From contig JAXCGZ010007581.1 of assembly GCA_037179515.1 (NCBI GenBank), positions 155,001 through 190,000 of the forward strand: a stretch of DNA of 35,000 nt, given 5' to 3'. Numbering within the stretch: the first letter of the stretch is position 1; the number at the start of each line of letters is the position of its first letter. The notes below the pieces were generated by a model that made no database searches, had not been told where the DNA came from, and was given only the letters and a program-made list of their open reading frames with translations. This DNA is from Halocaridina rubra. Taxonomy: Eukaryota; Arthropoda; Malacostraca; Decapoda; Atyidae. The position numbers and the translations under genes are program-made. Positions 1 through 12,001 of the stretch are shown here, piece after piece.

Positions 1-2023
1 CATGAATGAATTTACAGACTCTGGTAGGTCATTTACATATACAAGGAACAAAAGTGGCCCTAAAACTGAACCCTGTGGAACTCCACTACTAACTCTTCTC
101 CGTTCAGACAATGAGTGTCTTACTCTAACCCTCTGTTCCCTTCCTTCTAAGTAAGTTTTTATCCATTCCAAGACATTTCCACCTATTCTAGCCATTGATT
201 GCAGCTTCCTAATAAGTCTCCCATGTGGAACAGTGTCAAACGCTTTCTGGAAGTCTAGGAATATGCAATCTGCCCAGCCCTCTCTTTCCTGTAAGATTTG
301 GCTTACCTCATCATAAAATTCTAATAAGTTTGTTACTGTTGATCTACCTTCTCTGAAGCCATGTTGCCTCACTGACAAAAAGTTGAAGGATTCCAAGTGA
401 AGAGAGATATGTTTCCTTAGTAGTTTCTCCATAAGTTTGCAAACTATGCTGGTCAAGGAAACTGGTCTATAGTTCAGAGCCGTATCCCTCCTTCCCTTTT
501 TGAAGATAGGTATCACATTTGCTTGTTTCCAGCATCTTGGAATCTCCCCTAACTCCAGTGACTCCTTAAATATGATACTTAGTGCCACTGATATTGTGTT
601 TGCGCATTTTTTAAGCACATGAGGGGATATGTCATCAGGACCTGTAGCTCTTTGAACATCTAAATCCATCAGCGCTTTGCATACCTCTGTGGCTGTAAGG
701 TTGATGTTCTCTAATACCGACCCTTGAGCTTCTATCATTGCAATCTGAGGGGGTGGGTTATTTTCTACTGTAAATACTGACTGAAACTCCTTGTTCAATT
801 CTTTGCAGATCTCTTCGTCCGTCTCAGTGATGCTTCCATCCGCTCTCTTTAGCCTTAAAACCTGTTCTTTTACCTTCAGTTTTCCTCTGATAAAGCTGTG
901 GAAAAGCTTGGGATTTTCTTTAGCCTTCCTGGTGATGTCCCTCTCATAATCTCTCTCTGCCTCTCTTCTTTTACTTAGGTAGTCATTTCTTGCTCTTTTG
1001 TAGGTTTGCCAGGCATTTATGTTTTTTCTCCTCCTATACCTTTTCCAGCATTTGTCTCTCCACTCCTTAGCTCTTTTACACCCATTATCGAACCATTTCT
1101 CTCTGGCATGAATTACACCTACTTTGGTGACAGGTATGCAGCAATCTACTATCTTCCCATATTTCTCACAAAAGATGTCATACATTTCTTGTACAGATTT
1201 GTTGTAAAATAAGGTTCTCCAGTCAATAACTGCAAAAAGCTCATTCATTTTGATGTAATCTCCTTTCCGATAGTTCCTCCTCATGTCCTCAGTGCCTCTA
1301 CTCTCAGGAAGAATATCTTCAATGATATACTCCATCAACAACACACAGTGGTCACTCTTTCCAATTGGTGGTTCATACTCAATATTTTCAATATCCAACA
1401 CATTATCTGTGAACACTAGATCAAGTAGTGATGGCTCATCCCCACCCCTGGCTCTTGTTGGTTCCATTACATGTTGGTGTAGGAAATTCCCTTGTACGCA
1501 ATCTAGGAATCTTGCCCCAAATGAGTCCTCACCACTGTGTGGGTCAAGATTTATCCAATCTATCTCTTTATGATTAAAGTCTCCCATTATCAAAATCCTA
1601 CATATTTTCTCCCGTGCCATGTTAACAACTGAGTTTATGACTTCAATAGTACCTATATGACTTTCCTCATAAATTTCAAGCCTATTTTGGTTCCTTGGTG
1701 GGTTGTATACATGAGTTATTATAATGCTCTCTGACCCAGTATTTATGCGAGCAACAAGAAATTCCCTGAACTCACTTTCTATAGCCAAGTTTATTTCTTC
1801 AACTTGAATCCTCTCACTTATGAGCAGTGCTATCCCTCCACCAGTCCTCTCACATCTTTCAACCCTTAGTATTCTGAAGCCCTTAGGAAAAACTGTGACA
1901 CTGTTTATGTCCTCACTCAACTTAGTCTCTTTAATTGCTACTATATCTGCCTTACTGTTGTGAATCCTATCTTTTAATTCTACTGCCTTACCAGCTAATC
2001 CATCAGCATTTGTGTATAACAAT
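1..2023 (-). CDS. LINE-A ORF2, endonuclease and reverse transcriptase, partial at window edge
   Basis: ORF2 would nick target DNA and prime reverse transcription there. Read on the minus strand from the ORF1 stop, I compared it line by line with the A8 copy and found no stop or frameshift, so about 674 codons are open up to base 1. The APE landmarks are present: the NADGL start, the catalytic Glu motif (here IKETK; ITETK in A8), the GDFNH motif and the SDH motif. RT motifs follow down to the VPQGS box, and the YADD-equivalent box lies just outside the window. Differences from A8 are mostly substitutions such as Thr to Lys before the catalytic Glu. No ATG opens the frame: it overlaps the end of ORF1 in another frame, so the start used is unknown. 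Confidence 0.85.
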
Positions 2024-2024
2024 C

Positions 2025-3007
2025 TTAATGAGGCCCCATCCCCTGATCTTCTGTCATTATCTTCTTTATGTCCCCTTTGTCTGGAAGTATTCTGTAACGA
2101 AAATTTTTCTTCTCTTCTTCATTTTTTTCATCATTTAACCTTCTTGCCTCTTGCAACAAGTTTTTGATCTTTCCCATCTCTTCCTGTGTTCTGTATCGTC
2201 TAATGAACACTTCTTTGCATTCTTGAAGGTCTTTTAGACTTTTTTTTCTCAACAATATTTCCCTACATGTTTCCCCTCTCTCAAAGGTTACTTTTGTTGG
2301 TCTCGGCTTTCCTTCCCTCGAATATTTACCTAGTTGGTGTATGTTTACAATATCCTCAGGACCACATACTACTCCAAGCTTTCTTATCAGGTCTACAACG
2401 CTAGCTTTATTTTCTTCAAGTCTCCCCTGCCATGTTGGCTCCTGGGATTCACTTATGCCTGAGATTACCACTGTCTTCTCCTTATCAAGTGCCTGTCTGA
2501 TGAGTGGGTTTGCCCTTTCCATCACAACGTCTTTCATTTTTTCGATTACTGTCTCTTTATAGTCAACTGTTTGTATGTTTTCCAGTGCCACCACCTTTAC
2601 AGCCTCTTTTACTGCCACATTCCCCTTTGTGCATCAGCAAAGGAAGTTTTCATGGCATCATTTTCCATATTCAGCTCCTGGAACTCTTTTCTGAACTGTT
2701 CAATGTTTTCCTTAATCTGGACATTCCAAGCAGCAATCTCGTCTCTCTCAGAAGAGAGCAGTGAACTAACATCTAATTCCTTTAGGTTGTCATTCAGCTG
2801 TTTGTTTTTATCTTCTTGTTTAGAAATTCTAGATTCTAGTTGACTCTTTTCCCCTTCCAGCTTCTTTATTCTTTTTTCTAGTTCCTTTCTCTCCTGCCCT
2901 TGTGCTTTATTTGCTTCCTCCAAAGATCTTATTTGTTCTCTGAGTGTTTCATTCTCTTTCATTTCTCCATCCATATTCCGAATTTTATCATCAAGGCTTA
3001 TAACCAT
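2025..3007 (-). pseudogene. LINE-A ORF1, coiled-coil plus RRM-like protein, split by one frameshift
   Basis: LINE ORF1 proteins bind the element RNA. This one lies in two overlapping minus frames. The first part runs from an ATG at 3007 to a stop at 2609 (about 132 residues) and is almost entirely charged coiled coil ([24 protein letters not shown] heptads). The second part, 2025-2618 (197 residues), carries VVISGISES, a LGK.S..GKPRPTKVTFE block and a basic helix-rich tail, the layout of RRM-type ORF1 proteins of APE-class LINEs. One extra A near 2617-2625 would join the frames, so a 1-bp deletion is the simplest explanation; programmed shifting is the alternative. In-frame codons continue 5' of the ATG (LEWEIYELS) into microsatellite, so the true start is uncertain. 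Confidence 0.75.
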
Positions 3008-3089
3008 TTCCTCTAACTTCTGTAGTAAAGCTCGACTGAATTGGGTGGAACGAGATAACTCATATATTTCCCACTCGAGGAAAGTTAAT

Positions 3090-3832
<743 letters not shown>

Positions 3833-3941
3833 AGAGTGTTAGAGGCTTAAATATTGAAATTCAATTTTTTCCATTAGACATCACATACTCTATCGGTGCA
3901 AACAGGAAGACGAATAAAAACATGCAAAGGAAAATTCAGAG

Positions 3942-4039
<98 letters not shown>

Positions 4040-4175
4040 ACGACGTGAGTGAAATAGGTGTGGAATGGCCCCGTCACTAGTGTTTGTATACTGCGTTTCC
4101 TTAGTAACGCTTTACATGATTTTTAGTGGTGCACTACCTACAAGTATTATTATATTCACGAACAAGCTTATACAC
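3833..4175. repeat. (GA)n array with unique flanks
   Basis: Pure (GA)n occupies about 3943-4036. It is separated from the preceding (GA)n by about 110 bp of unremarkable AT-rich sequence, and is followed by about 140 bp in which I see no gene. Two (GA)n arrays this close may derive from one array split by an insertion, but no terminal repeats or target duplication are visible in the spacer. Confidence 0.85.
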
Positions 4176-4240
<65 letters not shown>

Positions 4241-4285
4241 GAAGAAGAAGAAGAAGAAGAGGAAGAGGAAGAAGAACAATAATAA
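4176..4285. repeat. (AAT)n to (AAG)n trinucleotide array
   Basis: About 20 AAT units change into AAG/AGG units and then back to two or three AAT units. The Asn-, Ser- and Tyr-rich frames across it are repeat translations. The following 150 bp carry a weak duplication (ATGTGA...AATTATGA...ATGTGATTA at 4322 and 4378, period 56) and no gene. Confidence 0.9.
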
Positions 4286-4469
4286 TTCTCCCCTAAAGCA
4301 AGCTTAAGGTCATTCATGATAATGTGACTTAAAATTATGACAAATGTGATTAAGAATAATAATTCTCGCATAAAATCATGTGATTTATAATTATGAAGAA
4401 TGTGATTATATTATATATTGCTTTAAGCAAAACTGAGGACAGAGAGGACACTGGAAGAAATTATATATG

Positions 4470-4690
4470 GATATAGCCTCACCGTATTCCCTGCGTGTCG
4501 TAAAAGGCGACTAAAAGTGGACGGGGCGGGGGGACTAGGAATCCCCCCCCCTTGTACCAACCTCCTGTGAGACGTCAAAGAAGAAGGGGAGTAGAGGGGA
4601 GAATAACTTCTCCCCAAACTGTTTTCCTTTTTTTATGTCGGCTACCCCCCAATTAAAGGGGGAAACAGCCAAGGTATATGTATGTATGTA
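4470..4690 (+). mobile_element. SINE-like dispersed repeat, family R, copy 1
   Basis: The element opens with CTGCGTGTCGTAAAAGGCGA and continues through C/G-rich runs to a GGCTACCCCCC...GGGGGAAA block that can fold on itself. It ends in a GTAT-rich tail at about 4676-4690. The opening motif recurs at 4990, and in degenerate inverted form in the tandem array at 15771-16155, so it is a real dispersed family. A simple-repeat tail is typical of a SINE. I do not see a clear tRNA A/B-box pair, so the class is uncertain. Confidence 0.6.
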
Positions 4691-4769
4691 TATTCATTAC
4701 TTGATTTTTAAAGTCCATATTCCTTGGCTACTCAATTTTTAGATATTCGACGAGATGACAAATGCATAC

Positions 4770-4936
<167 letters not shown>

Positions 4937-4982
4937 GACATTGTATATGTCATAGGTAGTCCCCTTGGACACTTCCGATTCT

Positions 4983-5120
4983 GTATTCACTGCGTGTCGT
5001 AAAAGTCGACTAAAGGGATAAGGGAGTGAATATCTGGCAATCCTCTCCTTTATGCAATTTCTATTCTTGCTACGAAGCAGTTGAGAGAAGAGGATGGAAT
5101 TATGAAAAAGCTTTTTGCCT
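4983..5120 (+). mobile_element. Family R SINE-like repeat, partial copy 2
   Basis: It shares CACTGCGTGTCGTAAAAGTC with copy 1 and has the same following order: a purine-rich run, a CTGGCAATCCTCTCC block, then AAGAGGATGG. It runs directly into the large palindrome at 5124, so its 3' part is either missing or has become the outer arm of that palindrome. Confidence 0.5.
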
Positions 5121-5123
5121 TCC

Positions 5124-5595
5124 TCGTTTTATTCTTTTGCTCAGCATGTGGCTACCCCTGCTGGCCTCAGTATGATATGGCGCCATGTTGAAAATGATTA
5201 CAGACGACTCTCTCTTCTTTCGTCTTATTTTCGTCCTGCTCAAGGCCCGATTTCTTAAACAGTGTAAGCCTAGGATACGATATTGTTAGTTAGCTAGACA
5301 CACACAAATGGATTTCATAAACGCAGCTGACGCGGTTCTGTGTATGGCTAGGATCCCGTACGGGATCCTAGCCATACACGGAACCGCGTCAGATGCGTTT
5401 ATGAAATCCATTTGTGTGTGTCTAGCTAACTAACAATATAGTATCCTAGGCTTACACTGTTTAAGAAATCGGGCCTTGAGCAGGACGAAAATAAGACGAA
5501 AGAAGAGAGAGTCGTCTGTAATCATTTTCAACATGGCGCCATATCATACTGAGGCCAGCAGGGGTAGCCACATGCTGAGCAAAAGAATAAAACGA
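5124..5595. repeat. 472-bp nearly perfect palindrome without spacer
   Basis: The two 236-bp arms meet at GGATCCCGTACGGGATCC, with the symmetry centre between 5359 and 5360. Every base I compared obeys coordinate sum 10719, except about three mismatches (for example GATACGATATT versus GATACTATATT, and TTCTGTG versus TTCCGTG). The outer ends are TCGTTTTATTC and its complement. The inner 232 bp look like a transposable element; the outer arms are an inverted copy of flanking sequence. Single-stranded, the region could form one long hairpin. Confidence 0.95.
5244..5475. mobile_element. Palindromic MITE inside the large palindrome
   Basis: The termini are GGCCCGATTTCTTAAACAGT and its exact complement. 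A half copy with the same terminus occurs at 5601-5662, which supports these ends as element ends rather than arbitrary points in the palindrome. No coding capacity. The flanks are themselves inverted copies of each other, so a target-site duplication cannot be read and the superfamily is unassigned. Confidence 0.6.
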
Positions 5596-5600
5596 TTATT

Positions 5601-5662
5601 ATGTGTGTCTAGCTAACTAACAATATGGTATCCTAGGCTTACACTGTTTAAGAAATCGGGCC
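5601..5662 (+). mobile_element. Half copy of the 5244-5475 MITE
   Basis: It begins ATGTGTGTCTAGCTAACTAA and ends at CGGGCC, matching the right arm of the neighbouring MITE with one clear difference (ATATGGTATCC versus ATATAGTATCC). It lies 6 bp beyond the palindrome. It is either a separate decayed insertion or a by-product of the rearrangement that made the palindrome. Confidence 0.65.
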
Positions 5663-5679
5663 TAAGTCTAGCTATTGAT

Positions 5680-5810
5680 TTGGTACTTGTCCAAGGAAGC
5701 TGGTGAAGTATAATGATGAATCAGTAACTCTCTGTCCATGTGTTAAGTACCCAGCAGCAGAGATACTCAATATCTATTATACATCACCGAATTCCTGGGA
5801 CAAGAACCAA
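5680..5810. repeat. Imperfect inverted repeat (possible decayed foldback element)
   Basis: The left arm (5680-5718, TTGGTACTTGTCCAAGGAAG...) matches the reverse complement of 5773-5810 (TTGGTTCTTGTCCCAGGAAT...) over nearly 40 bases, with about eight differences and a loop of about 55 bp. No coding sequence. A degenerate MITE is the simplest reading. Confidence 0.6.
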
Positions 5811-5889
5811 GTATAGTAAGATTGAAACTACATGAGGCAACCTTTTAAGATCTTCCGGGCAACATAAGTTTTTTATCCATCTTATTTCG

Positions 5890-6120
5890 GGCTAAACGTT
5901 CTCTTTACAAATGTCAAATTTACTTATTCAAAAAGGTCAAATTTATTTACATCATGATTTTAACCGCAACAGTTGTATACCGCTAACATTCAAATAAAAA
6001 AAATGAATAAATAAAAAATAAAGCTGGCCTGTGGGACAGATTTATTTTATTAGTTAAATATTAGCGGTAGTTGTAGCTAAAAATATTATGTTAGTAAATT
6101 TGACATTTTTGAAGTGAGCG
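5890..6120. repeat. Imperfect inverted repeat, second decayed foldback element
   Basis: ACAAATGTCAAATTTACT near 5908 pairs with AGTAAATTTGACATTTTT near 6091. Inside it, ACCGCTAACATT near 5979 pairs with AATATTAGCGGT near 6058. The pairing is patchy and the core is A/T-rich (AATAAATAAAAAATAAA). It abuts the next MITE, so several foldback insertions have accumulated here. Confidence 0.5.
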
Positions 6121-6135
6121 TTGGGTTCATCTTAA

Positions 6136-6297
6136 GGGGGGTTTACACGGTCAAACGGTTCGTCGAACGCGGTTCGACAGACAAGTGTTTGAAGTGATGT
6201 TCGACAACCAAATACCCCATTCACACGTTCGAACATCACTTCAAACACTTGTCTGTCGAACCGCGTTCGACGAACCGTTTGACCGTGTAAACCCCCC
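6136..6297. mobile_element. 162-bp MITE flanked by TTAA (piggyBac-like candidate)
   Basis: The termini are GGGGGGTTTACACGGTCAAA and its complement. The arms match for about 68 bases around a short unpaired core (AACCAAATACCCCATTC region). TTAA sits immediately outside both ends (6132-6135 and 6298-6301), the target duplication typical of piggyBac elements. The symmetry runs a few bases further (TTCATC/GATGAA), which may be chance or part of the target. No transposase is present, so it would be non-autonomous. Confidence 0.7.
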
Positions 6298-6301
6298 TTA
6301 A

Positions 6302-6667
6302 GATGAAAATTATTTTACGTGGCCAGAAAGACTCAAAAATGTTGCCTACATGTGATTTAAACAATGGTTTTTGAGGACTTACTTTTCGAAAAGGATATTT
6401 TGGTTCTTTTGGAGCAGCTTCAGAACCTTCGTCTTATTTCAAGAAAATTCATTTTACTAATGATTGCTTATCGGCTTCACGATGGCGGCTTCAATAAATC
6501 TTTACCAAAATATCATATCTGACGAAGAGATCTGTTACCGCATTGGCAAAAGCTCTCCCTATACCAGTCTCTTAAGCTGGGATACACCAGGCATGGTATT
6601 TTGAGAAGTGTGCGGATTATGCAATTCTCTCTAATGCTATTCCCACACACCTACACACGTACACACA
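6302..6667. other. Spacer without a supported gene
   Basis: Anonymous sequence between the foldback cluster and LINE-A copy A2. A 40-codon ATG frame at 6482-6604 has no support beyond being open. The last 30 bases are CA-rich (ACACACCTACACACGTACAC) and form the 5' junction of A2. Confidence 0.6.
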
Positions 6668-8355
6668 GAGGAAAACTGAAGGTAAAAGAACAGGTTTTAA
6701 GGCTAAAGAGAGCGGATGGAAGCATCACTGAGACGGACGAAGAGATCTGCAAAGAATTGAACAAGGAGTTTCAGTCAGTATTTACAGTAGAAAATACCCC
6801 ACCCCCTCAGATTGCAGTGATAGAAGCTCAAGGGCCGGTATTAGAGAACATCAACCTTACAGCCACAGAGGTATGCAAGGCGCTGATGGATTTAGATGTT
6901 CATAAAGCTACAGGTCCTGATGACATATCCCCTCATGTGCTTAAAAAATGCGCAAACACAATATCAGTGGCACTAAGTATCATATTTAAGGAGTCACTGG
7001 AGTCGGGGGAGATTCCAAGATGCTGGAAACAAGCAAATGTGATACCTATCTTCAAAAAGGGAAGGAGGGATACGGCTCTGAACTATAGACCAGTTTCCTT
7101 GACCAGCATAGTTTGCAAACTTATGGAGAAACTACTAAGGAAACATATCTCTCTTCACTTGGAATCCTTCAACTTTTTGTCAGTGAGGCAACATGGCTTC
7201 AGAGAAGGAAGATCAACAGTAACAAACTTATTAGAATTTTATGATGAGGTAAGCCAAATCTTACAGGAAAGAGAGGGTTGGGCAGATTGCATATTCCTAG
7301 ACTTCCAGAAAGCGTTTGACACTGTTCCACATGGGAGACTTATTAGGAAGCTGCAATCAATGGCTAGAATAGGTGGAAATGTCTTGGAATGGATAAAAAC
7401 TTACTTAGAAGGAAGGGAACAGAGGGTTAGAGTAAGACACTCAGTGTCTGAATGGAGAAGAGTTAGTAGTGGAGTTCCACAGGGTTCAGTTTTAGGGCCA
7501 CTTTTGTTCCTTGTATATGTAAATGACCTACCAGAGTCTGTAAATTCATTCATGAATATGTTTGCAGATGATGCAAAGATTGTGAAGAAAGTAAAAAACG
7601 AGAACAATGGTAGAGAACTTCAGGAGGATCTAAATAATCTGCATGAGTGGTCAGAAAAGTGGCTAATGAAATTCAATACCTCAAAATGTAAGGTAATGAG
7701 AATGGGTACAAGTGCAAGAAGGCCCAAGCTTGACTACTCGGTGGCTGGAGTACAGCTTCAGGAGACAGAAAATGAGAGAGATCTAGGAGTAAACATATTG
7801 GCAGATTTGTCTCCAGAAATACATATAAATGGCGTAGTAAGGGCAGCATATGCATTCTTATCAAATGTAAGGGTAGCCTTCAGGCACATGGACAAGGAAA
7901 TGTTCAGAAATATTTATGTAACCTATGTGAGGCCAAAACTCGAATATGCAGCCCCCTTTTGGAATCCGCACTTGAAAAAGCACATAGCTAAGCTTGAAAA
8001 AGTTCAAAGACATGCCACGAAACTGGTGCCAGAAATACGCAATCTCGGTTATGATGAGAGGCTGAGGGAATTAGACTTGCCATCACTCGAAGCTAGAAGA
8101 GTAAGGGGGGATATGGTGACAGTCTTTAAATTCCTTCATGGTTATGATAGAGTGGATAGGGATCGATATTTCGATATGGCTGGCTCTAGAACTAGAGGTC
8201 ATAGTTTGAAGCTTCGGAAGAAAACTTGTTTGCAGGATGTAAGGAAATACTTTTTCAGTGTAAGAGTAGTTGATAATTGGAATTCGCTAAGCGAGGAGGT
8301 AGTTAATGCTACCTCAATCCATAGTTTTAAGGACAGGTATGACAAGTATCACTAA
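6668..8355 (+). CDS. LINE-A reverse transcriptase, 5'-truncated but open to its stop
   Basis: The frame is open from 6601, but roughly its first 22 residues come from flanking DNA; the element sequence starts at KLKVKEQV. RT landmarks, numbered from 6601: KATGPDDISP near 100, NYRPVSLTS near 160, motif A FLDFQKAFD with catalytic Asp234, GVPQGSVLGP near 295, motif C FADD with Asp323 and Asp324, then KCKVMRMG, a DLGVNI thumb segment and a C-terminal domain ending in RYDKYH. The catalytic Asp triad is intact. The endonuclease domain is absent, so this copy alone cannot be a complete retrotransposition protein. FADD replaces the commoner YADD and is shared by A1's relatives A2 and A8. Confidence 0.88.
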
Positions 8356-8442
8356 GTCTAAAAATGGAACCGATCAGGAGACGGGAAGATACGAGCTTTG
8401 GGCTCTTTCCCGTAAACACAATTAGGTAATCACAATTAGGTA
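8356..8442 (+). promoter_or_regulatory. LINE-A 3' UTR hairpin and repeat tail (type copy)
   Basis: After the TAA stop comes GGGAAGATACGAGCTTTGGG followed by CTCTTTCCC. GGGAAGA pairs with TCTTTCCC, and inside it GAGC pairs with GCTC. The element then ends with two tandem AATTAGGTAATCAC units and (AC)n. The stem survives in old copies A5, A6 and A7 although the unpaired bases changed. A 3' stem-loop plus a short repeated tail is known to be recognised by the RT of L2-type LINEs such as eel UnaL2; the same role here is inference. Confidence 0.65.
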
Positions 8443-8471
8443 ATCACACACACACACACACACATATACAC

Positions 8472-11376
<2,905 letters not shown>

Positions 11377-11406
11377 TTAGGTACTTGCGCGCGAGCAAGT
11401 ACCTAA
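11377..11406. repeat. Short perfect inverted repeat at the tail of LINE-A copy A6
   Basis: TTAGGTACTTGC pairs perfectly with GCAAGTACCTAA across a GCGCGA centre. The right arm is the 3' tail of A6, so the left arm may be a vestige of a second, inverted tail. Confidence 0.7.
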
Positions 11407-11549
11407 TTGCGCTTACGGGAAAGAGCCCTATGCTCATAATTTCCCGTCTTCTGGTCAGTTCCATTTCTTGTACTCAGTGATACTTATTATCCTTGGCCTT
11501 AAAACTATGGATTAAGTTAGCATTAACTAACTCCTCACTTAGCGAAATT
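11393..11549 (-). mobile_element. LINE-A copy A6, 3' UTR and last codons
   Basis: On the minus strand it holds the end of ORF2 (diverged CTTAGCGAA to GTGATACTTATT region), the 3' UTR and the hairpin GGGAAA...GAGC...GCTCTTTCCC. The tail reads GCGCAATTAGGTACTTGC, a variant also used by A7. Stem bases match and loop bases differ from young copies. Confidence 0.82.
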
Positions 11550-11992
<443 letters not shown>

Positions 11993-12001
11993 TGTGAGTG
12001 C

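Larger units (their letters stand above)
1..3080 (-). mobile_element. LINE-A copy A1 (CR1/L2-like non-LTR retrotransposon), cut by window start
   Basis: This is the longest 5' portion of LINE-A in the window: ORF1 followed by ORF2, read right to left. From 1006 to 2022 it aligns without any indel to the A8 copy (coordinate sum constant at 26249). From there to base 1 the only length difference is a 3-bp insertion in A8. Substitutions are few, so A1 and A8 are close relatives and A1 is probably young. The 5' end fades at about 3080 into TAGATAGA-type repeats and then (CA)n. The 3' end lies outside the window. Family assignment rests on the APE endonuclease plus RT order and on the style of the C-terminal domain seen in the other copies. 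The exact clade would need a phylogeny. Confidence 0.9.
6668..8442 (+). mobile_element. LINE-A copy A2, 5'-truncated
   Basis: Starts at AGAGGAAAACTGAAGGTAAA, inside the linker between endonuclease and RT, directly after a CA-rich stretch. It ends after the 3' UTR with two AATTAGGTAATCAC units and then (AC)n. The truncated 5' end with an intact 3' end is the usual product of incomplete target-primed reverse transcription. It is nearly identical to A8 through the RT domain, so it is young. Copy A3 follows about 30 bp downstream in the same orientation. Confidence 0.92.

Noticed and set aside
1006..1573. Plus-strand open frames of 68 and 96 codons, repeated at 24676-25243 on the minus strand
   Set aside because: They are antisense shadows of LINE-A ORF2; their duplication just reflects the two element copies.
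6482..6604. 40-codon ATG frame with a good start context (CACGATGGCG)
   Set aside because: No known motif, no second copy and random-length; its end lies in the A2 5' flank.
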